Assembly: GCA_963965975.1 (NCBI GenBank)
Contig: OZ014411.1
Location: 27,514,249-27,578,248 of the forward strand
Reading direction: 5' to 3'
Origin: Xestospongia bergquistia
Taxonomy: Eukaryota > Porifera > Demospongiae > Haplosclerida > Petrosiidae
DNA: 64,000 nucleotides
Shown here: one piece after another, positions 37,501 to 48,200 of the stretch
Position numbering within the stretch: the stretch's first letter is position 1
Layout of the letters: each line of letters starts with the position of its first letter
Translations under genes and position numbers: made by a program
Notes under the pieces: model-generated
The model's database searches: none
Told to the model about the DNA's origin: nothing
What the model saw: the letters and a program-made list of their open reading frames with translations, nothing else

Positions 37501-40398
37501 TCGTCTTTCTGAACAAATTACCAACTCTTTGACATTAGTGGTAGTAGTAATTACCTTCAGTACCATAATATTGAGTCTTTAGTATCAGAAGTAGGTTCGT
37601 CTTTCTGAACAAATTACCAACTCTTTGACATTGGTGGTAGTAGTAATTACCTTCAGTACCTTCATATCGAGTCTTTAGTATCAGAAGTAGGTTCATCTTT
37701 CTGAACAAATTACCAACTCTTTGACATTAGTGGTAGTTGTAATTACCTTCAGTACCATCATATTGAGTCTTTAGTATCAGAAGTAGGTTCGTCTTTCTGA
37801 ACAAATTACCAACTCTTTGACATTAGTGGTAGTAGTAATTACCTTCAGTACCATCATATTGAGTCTTTAGTATCAGAAGTAGGTTCGTCTTTCTGAACAA
37901 ATTACCAACTCTTTGACATTAGTGGTAGTAGTAATTACCTTCAGTACCATCATATTGAGTCTTTAGTATCAGAAGTAGGTTCGTCTTTCTGAACAAATTA
38001 CCAACTCTTTGACATTAGTGGTAGTAGTAATTACCTTCAGTACCATCATATTGAGTCTTTAGTATCAGAAGTAGGTTCGTCTTTCTGAACAAATTACCAA
38101 CTCTTTGACATTAGTGGTAGTTGTAATTACCTTCAGTACCATCATATTGAGTCTTTAGTATCAGAAGTAGGTTCGTCTTTCTGAACAAATTACCAACTCT
38201 TTGACATTAGTGGTAGTTGTAATTACCTTCAGTACCATCATATTGAGTCTTTAGTATCAGAAGTAGGTTCGTCTTTCTGAACAAATTACCAACTCTTTGA
38301 CATTAGTGGTAGTAGTAATTACCTTCAGTACCATCATATTGAGTCTTTAGTATCAGAAGTAGGTTCGTCTTTCTGAACAAATTACCAACTCTTTGACATT
38401 AGTGGTAGTTGTTATTACCTTCAGTACCATCATATTGAGTCTTTAGTATCAGAAGTAGGTTCGTCTTTCTGAACAAATTACCAACTCTTTGACATTAGTG
38501 GTAGTTGTAATTACCTTCAGTACCATCATATTGAGTCTTTAGTATCAGAAGTAGGTTCGTCTTTCTGAGCAAATTACCAACTCTTTGACATTGGTGGTAG
38601 TTGTAATTACCTTCAGTACCATCATATTGAGTCTTTAGTATCAGAAGTAGGTTCGTCTTTCTGAACAAATTACCAACTCTTTGACATTAGTGGTAGTTGT
38701 AATTACCTTCAGTACCATCATATTGAGTCTTTAGTATCAGAAGTAGGTTCATCTTTCTGAACAAATTACCAACTCTTTGACATTGGTGGTAGTAGTAATT
38801 ACCTTCAGTACCATCATATTGAGTCTTTAGTATCAGAAGTAGGTTCGTCTTTCTGAACAAATTACCAACTCTTTGACATTGGTGGTAGTAGTAATTACCT
38901 TCAGTACCTTCAAATTGAGTCTTTAGTATCAGAAGTAGGTTCATCTTTCTGAACAAATTACCAACTCTTTGACATTAGTGGTAGTTGTAATTACCTTCAG
39001 TACCATCATATTGAGTCTTTAGTATCAGAAGTAGGTTCGTCTTTCTGAACAAATTACCAACTCTTTGACATTGGTGGTAGTAGTAATTACCTTCAGTACC
39101 TTCATATTGAGTCTTTAGTATCAGAAGTAGGTTCATCTTTCTGAACAAATTACCAACTCTTTGACATTAGTGGTAGTTGTAATTACCTTCAGTACCATCA
39201 TATTGAGTCTTTAGTATCAGAAGTAGGTTCGTCTTTCTGAACAAATTACCAACTCTTTGACATTAGTGGTAGTTGTAATTACCTTCAGTACCATCATATT
39301 GAGTCTTTAGTATCAGAAGTAGGTTCATCTTTCTGAACAAATTACCAACTCTTTGACATTAGTGGTAGTTGTAATTACCTTCAGTACCATCATATTGAGT
39401 CTTTAGTATCAGAAGTAGGTTCGTCTTTCTGAGCAAATTACCAACTCTTTGACATTGGTGGTAGTTGTAATTACCTTCAGTACCATCATATTGAGTCTTT
39501 AGTATCAGAAGTAGGTTCGTCTTTCTGAACAAATTACCAACTCTTTGACATTAGTGGTAGTTGTAATTACCTTCAGTACCATCATATTGAGTCTTTAGTA
39601 TCAGAAGTAGGTTCATCTTTCTGAACAAATTACCAACTCTTTGACATTGGTGGTAGTAGTAATTACCTTCAGTACCATCATATTGAGTCTTTAGTATCAG
39701 AAGTAGGTTCGTCTTTCTGAACAAATTACCAACTCTTTGACATTGGTGGTAGTAGTAATTACCTTCAGTACCTTCAAATTGAGTCTTTAGTATCAGAAGT
39801 AGGTTCATCTTTCTGAACAAATTACCAACTCTTTGACATTAGTGGTAGTTGTAATTACCTTCAGTACCATCATATTGAGTCTTTAGTATCAGAAGTAGGT
39901 TCGTCTTTCTGAACAAATTACCAACTCTTTGACATTGGTGGTAGTAGTAATTACCTTCAGTACCTTCATATTGAGTCTTTAGTATCAGAAGTAGGTTCAT
40001 CTTTCTGAACAAATTACCAACTCTTTGACATTAGTGGTAGTTGTAATTACCTTCAGTACCATCATATTGAGTCTTTAGTATCAGAAGTAGGTTCGTCTTT
40101 CTGAGCAAATTACCAACTCTTTGACATTGGTGGTAGTTGTAATTACCTTCAGTACCATCATATTGAGTCTTTAGTATCAGAAGTAGGTTCGTCTTTCTGA
40201 ACAAATTACCAACTCTTTGACATTAGTGGTAGTTGTAATTACCTTCAGTACCATCATATTGAGTCTTTAGTATCAGAAGTAGGTTCGTCTTTCTGAACAA
40301 ATTACCAACTCTTTGACATTAGTGGTAGTAGTAATTACCTTCAGTACCATCATATTGAGTCTTTAGTATCAGAAGTAGGTTCGTCTTTCTGAACAAAT
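31517..40398. repeat. 96-bp minisatellite array, left part (about 92 units)
   Basis: Head-to-tail units of 96 bp; two recognisable words per unit are GAGTCTTTAGTATCAGAAGT and ACCAACTCTTTGACATT. Units differ at a few fixed sites: TTCGTC/TTCATC, ATTAGTGG/ATTGGTGG, GTAGTTGTAATT/GTAGTAGTAATT. Two units carry an extra 4 bp (GTATATAGTAG, at 31965 and 33601). The array ends where the copia element inserts and resumes after it. The period is a multiple of 3, so the minus strand shows 32-residue repeating frames where the variant ATTGGTGG removes a stop. I consider these fortuitous. Confidence 0.95.
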
Positions 40399-40648
40399 TG
40401 TAGACACTTTCTACAGATTGACTTAATGTATTGTTGTGTATGTGTCTTATCATAACCACAAATACTAATTAACTATGTGTGTTATTAATTAACTCCATGT
40501 GTTAATATAGTGTGTTCTTAGAATGTTCTAGAAGGTTCTGGTGTATTATCTTTGCTCTATAAGTTTTGTTTTGTGTACTCTCTCGTTGCTCAATCCTTTG
40601 AATTTGTTAATATTATACTTATTTGAATCTTCAGCAAAACTCTCAACA
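40399..40648 (+). repeat. 5' LTR of the copia element
   Basis: 250 bp, begins TG and ends CA. Differs from the 3' LTR only by lacking 7 bp after TGTAGA. It should contain the promoter and polyadenylation signals. A TATAAG box-like word is near 40559. Confidence 0.9.
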
Positions 40649-40664
40649 GGTTATGAGCCCAGCA
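40649..40664 (+). other. Primer binding site of the copia element
   Basis: GGTTATGAGCCCAG directly follows the 5' LTR. It is complementary to the anticodon stem-loop of an initiator-Met-type tRNA, the half-tRNA priming mode known from copia elements (known for the family; the match here is by eye). Confidence 0.6.
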
Positions 40665-40665
40665 G

Positions 40666-41766
40666 ATGGCGTCTGAAAATCGTAGTGTTATCGTACCGCT
40701 TAACAGCAGTAACTACGCGACATGGAAGATTCAATGTCGAATGGCCTTGATAAGAGATGCTGTGTGGAACATTGTAGATGGAACAGAAGTAGCACCTACT
40801 GGAAGTGCCGCAACAGCAGAAGCCCAATCGAAGTTCAAAGCAAGACAGGATCGAGCATTGGCGACAATTGTTCTTTCCATCGAACCGTCGTTGTTGTACT
40901 TACTTGGCAACCCTAAAGATCCGACAGAAGTCTGGAAGAAACTAGAGGATCAGTTTCATAAGAAGTCTTGGGCGAACAAGTTGACGCTAAGACGAAAACT
41001 CTATTCGCTGAAGCTTGGAGAGAAAGAGTCTGTCCAGGAACACATTAAGAATATGACCGAGATCTTTGAGCAGCTGTCATTTATAGGAGACACTGTTACT
41101 GATGAAGATCGTGTGGTGTTTTTGCTGGCCAGTCTGCCAGACTCGTACAGAATGTTAGTAACGGCCCTTGAAGCAAATTCTGATGTACCTAAGATGGAAG
41201 TAGTCACAGAGAGATTGTTACATGAAGAGCAGAAACAGAAAAGGGAGATAGAAACTCGTAGTGACACCTTACTAATGACAAGATCAGACCCCAAACGTGG
41301 AAAAGGACCAAAATGTTTTCGTTGTAGAAGATTTGGTCACATTCAGAGAAATTGTCCCGACTTACGTTACCAAGAAGAGAGAGTTAAACCAGAGAAAAGA
41401 TATACGAAACCTAAAGTGACAAAGAGAAGAGATGAGCGGGTGCATGTTACGTCATGGACAGGGAGGTCTCGTAATCGTGACGATGAAGACAGTGACATTG
41501 GTCTAATGGTTACACACGTTTTATCAGTAGGAAAGTCATGTGACTCAATTGGTACCTGGGTCATTGATTCGGGAGCCACCTGCCACATTTGCTGTGATAT
41601 CAATCAGTTTGTAACGATAAACTCCCTACCTGAGTCAGTGAATATCACACTTGGAGATGGTCATAAGTTAACAGCAACAAAACAAGGTGATGTTGTAATT
41701 TTTGTTAGGACCGAGAAGGGGAAAGAGAGGAGATGTGTGTTACATGACGTACTTTTTGTCCCATAG
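40666..41766 (+). CDS. Copia Gag and protease
   Basis: 366 codons from an ATG 17 bp after the LTR. Gag occupies roughly residues 1-290, with a CCHC zinc knuckle at 217-230 (CFRCRRFGHIQRNC). The retroviral-type aspartic protease active site is WVIDSGATCHI with DSGA at 301-304. The frame ends at TAG 41764-41766, inside a conserved region between protease and integrase, and the very next codon resumes the integrase frame. Gag would form virus-like particles, and protease would cleave the polyprotein. Confidence 0.9.
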   Translation: MASENRSVIVPLNSSNYATWKIQCRMALIRDAVWNIVDGTEVAPTGSAATAEAQSKFKARQDRALATIVLSIEPSLLYLLGNPKDPTEVWKKLEDQFHKKSWANKLTLRRKLYSLKLGEKESVQEHIKNMTEIFEQLSFIGDTVTDEDRVVFLLASLPDSYRMLVTALEANSDVPKMEVVTERLLHEEQKQKREIETRSDTLLMTRSDPKRGKGPKCFRCRRFGHIQRNCPDLRYQEERVKPEKRYTKPKVTKRRDERVHVTSWTGRSRNRDDEDSDIGLMVTHVLSVGKSCDSIGTWVIDSGATCHICCDINQFVTINSLPESVNITLGDGHKLTATKQGDVVIFVRTEKGKERRCVLHDVLFVP

Positions 41767-44667
41767 TTGTCCTTTAATTTGTTTAGTGTACCAAAGGCGA
41801 CTGAAAGAGGAGCCTCCGTTATTTTTGAAGATACGAAATGTCGCATTTTTATTAACAAGACAGATCTCATCGCAGAAGGTACCAAGAAAGGAAAACTCTA
41901 TCACCTGATGTACCGAGCAAACACGTTACATACTTCAGAAGAAAGTATCAATACATCAGTGACTGAGGATATATGGCACCGACGTTGTGGGCACCTAAAT
42001 TCGAAATACTTGAAGCTATTAGTACGGAAAAGGCTAGTGATTGGTTTAAATTACGATTGTTCAAAGGATATGAAGCTTTGTGAATCCTGTGTTAAAGGAA
42101 AGCTTCACAGAAATCCCTTCACTAGCAGTGAAAGATACACAAAGAAACCACTCGAGTTAGTCCATACTGATGTTTGTGGAAAATTGGAAGCGAGTTCACT
42201 GAGTGGTGGTCAGTACTTCCTCACGTTTATTGATGATTATTCTCGTTATATTTGGATTTACATTCTAAAACACAAGAGCGAAGTGTTCACTCGTTTCAAG
42301 GAGTGGAAAGCCATGGTTGAGAAATCTACTGGTCATGATTTAATTTCCATTCGAAGTGATAATGGTGGTGAGTATTTATCATCAGAGTTTCAAAGTTACC
42401 TCAAAGTAGAAGGAATCAAACATGAAAGAACTGTACCTAAAAATCCCGAGCAAAACGGTATAGCAGAGAGGTTGAATCGAACCCTCGTTGAATCTGTTCG
42501 TTCTATGTTGGCCGATGCAACATTACCCAAGGAGTTTTGGGCTGAAGCCCTATCAACCGCTACCTATCTACGAAACCGAAGTCCAACCAAGGCTCTAGCC
42601 GGTCTGACACCATACGAAGTACTTAAAAGGAAAAAACCCTGTGTTGATCATCTTAGAATTTTTGGATGTGTTGCTCATGCACACGTACCTAGTGATGAGA
42701 GGAGAAAGTTGGATCCTAAGTCTAAACGTTGTATTCTACTCGGCTATGGTACAGATGTTAAGGGGTACCGTCTATATGATGTTGAACGACGGAGAGTATT
42801 TTATAGCAGAGATGTAGTGTTTGACGAATCGAAGGTTGGAATGAATAAAGAGAACAAGAAAGACATTTCTGAACACCATGTAGAATTTCCAAGTGAATCT
42901 AACGATACCAGCAGATCAGATATTGATGAGTATGATACACCTCCTAACGAAGTACAGGAAGAAACGAATAATGAAGAATTAAATAATGAAGATAATGCAC
43001 CACAGATCAGAAGATCTGAACGAGAGAGAAGAAAACCTGACTATTATGGAATATGGGTAAACTCTGTAGAAGAAGTGCAAGAACCGAATACGTTTGAGGA
43101 AGCTATCACAAGTCCACATAAAGATAAATGGATAACTGCTATGCAAGAAGAGATGCACTCCTTAAGTGAAAATGAAGTGTGGGACTTGGTAGAACCTCCT
43201 AATGACAAACACATTGTTGGAAGTAAATGGGTCTACAAGAAGAAAATTGGAGAGAATGGATTGATTGAACGATACAAGGCCAGATTAGTGGCACAAAGTT
43301 TCTCACAGAAATACGGTCAGGACTACGAAGAGACTTTTAGTCCTCTTGTTCGATTTGAGTCAATAAGAACTGTTATCGCAATATCCGCTCAAGAGAAACT
43401 AAAAATACATCAAATGGACATAACTACTGCATTTTTAAATGGAGAACTTGAGGAGGAGGTCTACATGAGACAACCGGAAGGTTTTGAATTGAAGGATCAA
43501 GAGAATCTCGTGTGCAAATTGAAACGTAGTATTTATGGTTTACGTCAGTCTCCACGTTGTTGGAATTTTGCACTTGACAAGAAACTACAAGAAATGGAAT
43601 TCAATCAAATACCTAGTGACCCTTGTGTATATGTGAGTTCAGAAGGAGAGAAAGTCATTATTGCCATTTATGTAGATGATATTTTGTTAGCAGGAAAGAG
43701 TCTGAAGCAAATAGAGAAAGTTAAGAAGATGCTGGGTGTACATTTCAAGGTCAAGGATATGGGAGAGTTAACTTACTTCCTGGGAGTAAAGGTTATTCAA
43801 CATGAAGATGGTTCAATATGGATTGGACAACCACTGTACACAGAAGAGCTACTCAAGAAATTTAATATGGATCAAGCCAAAGAAATGCCAACACCTGTCA
43901 ATACTGGACAGAAGTTAGTTCAAGCTAATGAAGATTCTGAGTTGGTGGAAGTTAATCTTTACCAATCAGCAGTTGGTTGTCTACTCTATTTAGCTACATG
44001 TACTAGACCAGATATTGCCTATGCTGTAGGAAACCTATCTAAATTCTGCACCAAACCCACCAAGGAACATTGGACAGCTGTTAAAAGAGTAATGAGATAC
44101 CTTAAAGGTACCATTGGATATGGACTCTTATACAGTAATGAATGTAATAGTGAATGTGTTGGTTACTCAGATGCTGACTGGGCAGGAGACTTAACAGATT
44201 ATAAGTCAACATCAGGATATGTCTTTACCTTTGGAGGTGCAGCTGTCAGTTGGAAAAGCAAAAAACAAGAATCAGTAGCTCTATCCACCGCTGAAGCGGA
44301 GTACATGGCTCTATCAATGGCAGCTCAAGAAGCAACCTGGATGAGAAGATTGTTATCTGATTTACGTTACACCCCCTCCCATCCAACAGTAATATATGAA
44401 GATAATCAATCTACAATTAGCATGACTAAGAATCCGACTTTTCATAGAAGAACCAAGCACATAGGTATTAAGTACCACTTTGTAAGGGAGCAAGTTAAGA
44501 ACGAATTCATCAAGATTATGTATTGCCCATCTGAAGAAATGATTGCTGACATATTTACCAAGGGACTAAGTAAAGAAAAATTTTGGAAATTTCGTAGCAT
44601 GATGGGAATTAAAAACGAACTCATCGGTTGTAAAGAAGAAAAGGACACATCAATCTGTAAGAAGTGA
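41767..44667 (+). CDS. Copia integrase, reverse transcriptase and RNase H
   Basis: 966 codons in the same frame as gag-protease, directly after its TAG; there is no ATG at the frame start. The integrase has an HHCC zinc site (His71, His76, Cys105, Cys108) and a DD35E triad (Asp135, Asp198, Glu234 counted from the first codon after the stop). Reverse transcriptase contains QMDITTAFLNGELEEEVYM and the active site YVDD at 635-638. RNase H follows, with YSDADWAGD, STAEAEYMAL and EDNQST. All catalytic residues are present and there is no other stop, so apart from the TAG the element looks intact. Confidence 0.9.
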   Translation: MSFNLFSVPKATERGASVIFEDTKCRIFINKTDLIAEGTKKGKLYHLMYRANTLHTSEESINTSVTEDIWHRRCGHLNSKYLKLLVRKRLVIGLNYDCSKDMKLCESCVKGKLHRNPFTSSERYTKKPLELVHTDVCGKLEASSLSGGQYFLTFIDDYSRYIWIYILKHKSEVFTRFKEWKAMVEKSTGHDLISIRSDNGGEYLSSEFQSYLKVEGIKHERTVPKNPEQNGIAERLNRTLVESVRSMLADATLPKEFWAEALSTATYLRNRSPTKALAGLTPYEVLKRKKPCVDHLRIFGCVAHAHVPSDERRKLDPKSKRCILLGYGTDVKGYRLYDVERRRVFYSRDVVFDESKVGMNKENKKDISEHHVEFPSESNDTSRSDIDEYDTPPNEVQEETNNEELNNEDNAPQIRRSERERRKPDYYGIWVNSVEEVQEPNTFEEAITSPHKDKWITAMQEEMHSLSENEVWDLVEPPNDKHIVGSKWVYKKKIGENGLIERYKARLVAQSFSQKYGQDYEETFSPLVRFESIRTVIAISAQEKLKIHQMDITTAFLNGELEEEVYMRQPEGFELKDQENLVCKLKRSIYGLRQSPRCWNFALDKKLQEMEFNQIPSDPCVYVSSEGEKVIIAIYVDDILLAGKSLKQIEKVKKMLGVHFKVKDMGELTYFLGVKVIQHEDGSIWIGQPLYTEELLKKFNMDQAKEMPTPVNTGQKLVQANEDSELVEVNLYQSAVGCLLYLATCTRPDIAYAVGNLSKFCTKPTKEHWTAVKRVMRYLKGTIGYGLLYSNECNSECVGYSDADWAGDLTDYKSTSGYVFTFGGAAVSWKSKKQESVALSTAEAEYMALSMAAQEATWMRRLLSDLRYTPSHPTVIYEDNQSTISMTKNPTFHRRTKHIGIKYHFVREQVKNEFIKIMYCPSEEMIADIFTKGLSKEKFWKFRSMMGIKNELIGCKEEKDTSICKK

Positions 44668-44674
44668 GAAGGAG
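44661..44674 (+). other. Polypurine tract of the copia element
   Basis: The 14 bases just before the 3' LTR are GAAGTGAGAAGGAG, purine except one T. This is where plus-strand DNA synthesis would be primed. Confidence 0.7.
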
Positions 44675-44931
44675 TGTAGAAAAATGACACTTTCTACAGA
44701 TTGACTTAATGTATTGTTGTGTATGTGTCTTATCATAACCACAAATACTAATTAACTATGTGTGTTATTAATTAACTCCATGTGTTAATATAGTGTGTTC
44801 TTAGAATGTTCTAGAAGGTTCTGGTGTATTATCTTTGCTCTATAAGTTTTGTTTTGTGTACTCTCTCGTTGCTCAATCCTTTGAATTTGTTAATATTATA
44901 CTTATTTGAATCTTCAGCAAAACTCTCAACA
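44675..44931 (+). repeat. 3' LTR of the copia element
   Basis: 257 bp, same as the 5' LTR apart from 7 extra bases near its start. Followed by the target duplication CAAAT. Confidence 0.9.
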
Positions 44932-46130
44932 CAAATTACCAACTCTGACATTGGTGGTAGTAGTAATTACCTTCAGTACCATCATATTGAGTCTTTAGTA
45001 TCAGAAGTAGGTTCATCTTTCTGAACAAATTACCAACTCTTTGACATTAGTGGTAGTTGTAATTACCTTCAGTACCATCATATTGAGTCTTTAGTATCAG
45101 AAGTAGGTTCGTCTTTCTGAACAAATTACCAACTCTTTGACATTAGTGGTAGTTGTAATTACCTTCAGTACCATCATATTGAGTCTTTAGTATCAGAAGT
45201 AGGTTCGTCTTTCTGAACAAATTACCAACTCTTTGACATTAGTGGTAGTTGTAATTACCTTCAGTACCATCATATTGAGTCTTTAGTATCAGAAGTAGGT
45301 TCGTCTTTCTGAACAAATTACCAACTCTTTGACATTAGTGGTAGTTGTAATTACCTTCAGTACCATCATATTGAGTCTTTAGTATCAGAAGTAGGTTCGT
45401 CTTTCTGAACAAATTACCAACTCTTTGACATTAGTGGTAGTTGTAATTACCTTCAGTACCATCATATTGAGTCTTTAGTATCAGAAGTAGGTTCGTCTTT
45501 CTGAACAAATTACCAACTCTTTGACATTAGTGGTAGTAGTAATTACCTTCAGTACCATCATATTGAGTCTTTAGTATCAGAAGTAGGTTCGTCTTTCTGA
45601 ACAAATTACCAACTCTTTGACATTAGTGGTAGTAGTAATTACCTTCAGTACCATCATATTGAGTCTTTAGTATCAGAAGTAGGTTCATCTTTCTGAACAA
45701 ATTACCAACTCTTTGACATTAGTGGTAGTAGTAATTACCTTCAGTACCATCATATTGAGTCTTTAGTATCAGAAGTAGGTTCGTCTTTCTGAACAAATTA
45801 CCAACTCTTTGACATTAGTGGTAGTAGTAATTACCTTCAGTACCATCATATTGAGTCTTTAGTATCAGAAGTAGGTTCATCTTTCTGAACAAATTACCAA
45901 CTCTTTGACATTAGTGGTAGTAGTAATTACATTCAGTACCATCATATTGAGTCTTTAGTATCAGAAGTAGGTTCGTCTTTCTGAACAAATTACCAACTCT
46001 TTGACATTAGTGGTAGTAGTAATTACCTTCAGTACCATCATATTGAGTCTTTAGTATCAGAAGTAGGTTCGTCTTTCTGAACAAATTACCAACTGTTTGA
46101 CATTAGTGGTAGTAGTAATTACCTTCAGTA
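44932..46130. repeat. 96-bp minisatellite array, right part (about 12 units)
   Basis: Continuation of the array after the copia insertion. The first unit lacks 3 bp (ACTCTGACATT instead of ACTCTTTGACATT). Units near the right edge show single-base changes (ACATTCAGTACC, AACTGTTTGAC) typical of array ends. Confidence 0.95.
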
Positions 46131-46259
46131 CTGTCAAATGCAGAAATAAAAGTCAGTGTAAATTGGTTTTGATTACTAGAACAAAGTATTGGAATCTTAT
46201 AATTATGAAATAAAGTTTAAATTCTTCTGTACCATTAATATTCCAAAGAATTACTGAAA

Positions 46260-47290
46260 GTCTTATGTGTAATCTACCAGGAGCATTAATCTATCTGATG
46301 ACAACCTTGTCACAAGAGTATATGAACAGGAATGTGACCTTGTAGTTCCTAGAAATACATATATTATTACCATCTGACTTAATGACAGGTACAATTAGAG
46401 CTGTCCAGTCTGAGAATTGAATTGGTATATTATTAATATTATAGTCAATAGTTCTTAGAACTTGTAGGTTTTCTCATTGAGAATGGACAGTATCTCCACA
46501 GAATCTCCACATTATTATATTGTCTAGATAAGCTCTGACCACCATCAATACAGGTTGTATGGGCCTTTCATGTATGGAGGTGGAACATGTCTGTAATCTA
46601 GTGGCTGGCTTTAGGAGGAGGGGTAATCTTTGTAACTGTTTACCTTTTCTTTGTAAGGTTTCTTCCATAACTAGAGTTCACATTTTTGCTATGTGGTCAG
46701 TCTTGACACACTAACGATATCCACTAGATAGAAACAGCAACTGTTAGGTGAGTGATTTGTTCCACACTTGTAGTATGATGTAAGCTCTGACTACACAACG
46801 TTGTTGTATCGTTTGATTGGGAAACAAGTTAGTCTGGAGATCTTGCACAAATTTGGTTGCAGTCTCCATGCCCTGAGCTTCTTCTAAAGCTCTTTATATG
46901 TGAGTTCAGTTTTTGCTCTGAATCAATTATCACTAACCATAGTATCTGTGCACTAACTCCGCAGACCAGCCTATCTCGAAATCATGTCATTTATGCAAAG
47001 CTACAGTGTTCATCCAAAGCTTTGAGCCACTGACTCTTCCTGACGACATTTTTAGATATGATATTTGCAATTGTATCTCTGTACTATGGACGAAGACTTC
47101 GCGTTGTAATGCGTTTCAGTGTGTTGTTCATCAACTGTAATTTGCAGTCTCAAATATATTGTTACCATGTGATCGAGCCCACAAATAGTTAGCAGAATCG
47201 ATCTTCTCCAGATTTGTTATGTCGTTTGCTAAATAGTTACCTAAATGCTCTACGTACGACAACCATGTCTCCATGTAGTGTAGAGTGGAA
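46260..47290 (-). pseudogene. Ty3/gypsy-type retroelement relic (gag, start of pol)
   Basis: The minus strand, read across several frame breaks, gives METWLSYVEHLGNYLAND (gag N-terminal part), then LKALDEHCSFA, DRLVCGVSAQI, LEEAQGMETATKFVQDLQ, and a worn zinc-knuckle-like CVKTDHIAKM. That order is characteristic of gag in gypsy elements of invertebrates. About 46480-46660 may be worn pol sequence. Stops and shifts throughout; dead. Confidence 0.5.
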
Positions 47291-47627
47291 TAATGAAAGT
47301 TTCCCATTAGTTGCCATATCTGATAGATCAGTTTCATCTCATCATTAAATATGCAGTAAATTAACTGAACTAACATACTGGGTGGTTCTTGGTGTAACTT
47401 CACTCTGATGACATCATCATTAAATGACAGGTAGTGATGTCTTCATATATAATCTAAATCCATCACCTACACCCTAAACCAAACCTTATGACACAAGTGA
47501 TGTCATCATCATAGTACAAGTTACATCATCATAGAAGTTACACCAAGAAGGACCCAACATACTTGTATATTAAGTCAACACAATCAAACTTATAGATAAG
47601 ACTATTACCGTATATAAACAGACTCAA

Positions 47628-48054
47628 CAGGGGGGTAGGAAAGGGTGCTATAGCATCCCTACTTTTTAAGCTTGAATGCTAACAGAGATTGATAAATTGC
47701 TGAGGATCTATTTACTTATCTTGTGACAAGTGCTACAGCAGAATGGTCATTCTCTTCTTTGCAAAGGATTAAAACATATTTTAGAAGTACGATGACTAAT
47801 TGAAGGTTGAATAATCTATTTACAATGACAGAACCGATCAACTTGACCTATGTAAAATGACTAAGACATTCGTTTCCAGCAATCAAAGAAGAGTAAATTA
47901 CTTTGAAAATTTTACTGACTAATTAAGTCATGAACATTTACAAATACAATGGGTTATCTTTAACATAATTAATTTATCTTAAATTAAAATGGGACCCATG
48001 AATCATTGTAGCACCCCTACTTGAAATGATCTTCCTACCCCCCCCCCCCCCCTG
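47628..48054 (+). mobile_element. hAT transposon remnant with dimerisation-domain relic
   Basis: The element starts CAGGGGGGTAGGAA and ends TTCCTACCCCC...CTG (inverted repeats; a poly-C run expands the right end). It is flanked by CTCAA at 47623-47627 and 48055-48059. Inside, the plus strand encodes VTSATAEWSFSSLQRIKTYF, then RSTMTN, a stop and RLNNLFTM. This is the C-terminal dimerisation motif of hAT transposases (Ser-Phe-Ser and Arg-Leu-x-x-Leu core). Only the tail of the transposase remains. Confidence 0.65.
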
Positions 48055-48146
48055 CTCAAAAAAACTATTTAAATACCCAAAATGTTATATGGCTTCACAC
48101 CACAATATACAATATTAATTAAGTCCAAAATTCACCACATTTTCAA

Positions 48147-48200
48147 CTAGCCTCATACCCAGGCTTTCACAATAGAAACGAAAGCCTGGGTACGAGGCTA
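48147..48200. mobile_element. 54-bp hairpin MITE with 8-bp target duplication
   Basis: Left arm CTAGCCTCATACCCAGGCTT(TC), right arm its near-perfect reverse complement (one mismatch), with an 11-bp loop. Flanked by ATTTTCAA at 48139-48146 and 48201-48208. An 8-bp duplication fits hAT-type transposition. The paralogous segment at about 49885 lacks it. Confidence 0.75.

Larger units (their letters stand above)
40399..44931 (+). mobile_element. Ty1/copia LTR retrotransposon, young and nearly complete
   Basis: Two LTRs (40399-40648 and 44675-44931) are identical except for a 7-bp difference close to the 5' end. The element is flanked by a 5-bp target duplication, CAAAT, at 40394-40398 and 44932-44936. 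Between them are a primer-binding-site-like sequence, gag-protease, integrase-RT-RNase H in the copia order (integrase before RT), and a polypurine tract. It sits inside a minisatellite unit. LTR near-identity means recent insertion. One in-frame stop interrupts the coding region. Confidence 0.95.

Noticed and set aside
38687..38956. Real protein gene on the minus strand in the minisatellite
   Set aside because: The frame exists only because the period is a multiple of three and a few units lack the stop. The same frame reappears identically 864 bp away and stops in most units.
31517..40398. CRISPR-like array
   Set aside because: Units are contiguous 96-bp copies without unique spacers, in an animal-type genome, with no cas genes. 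It is a minisatellite.
40541..40750. Small ORF starting in the copia LTR
   Set aside because: A near copy of its beginning starts in the other LTR at 44824. It is LTR sequence read by chance and overlaps the Gag start in another frame.
41001..41885. Minus-strand ORFs within the copia gag-protease region
   Set aside because: Antisense shadows of a clear Gag/protease frame.
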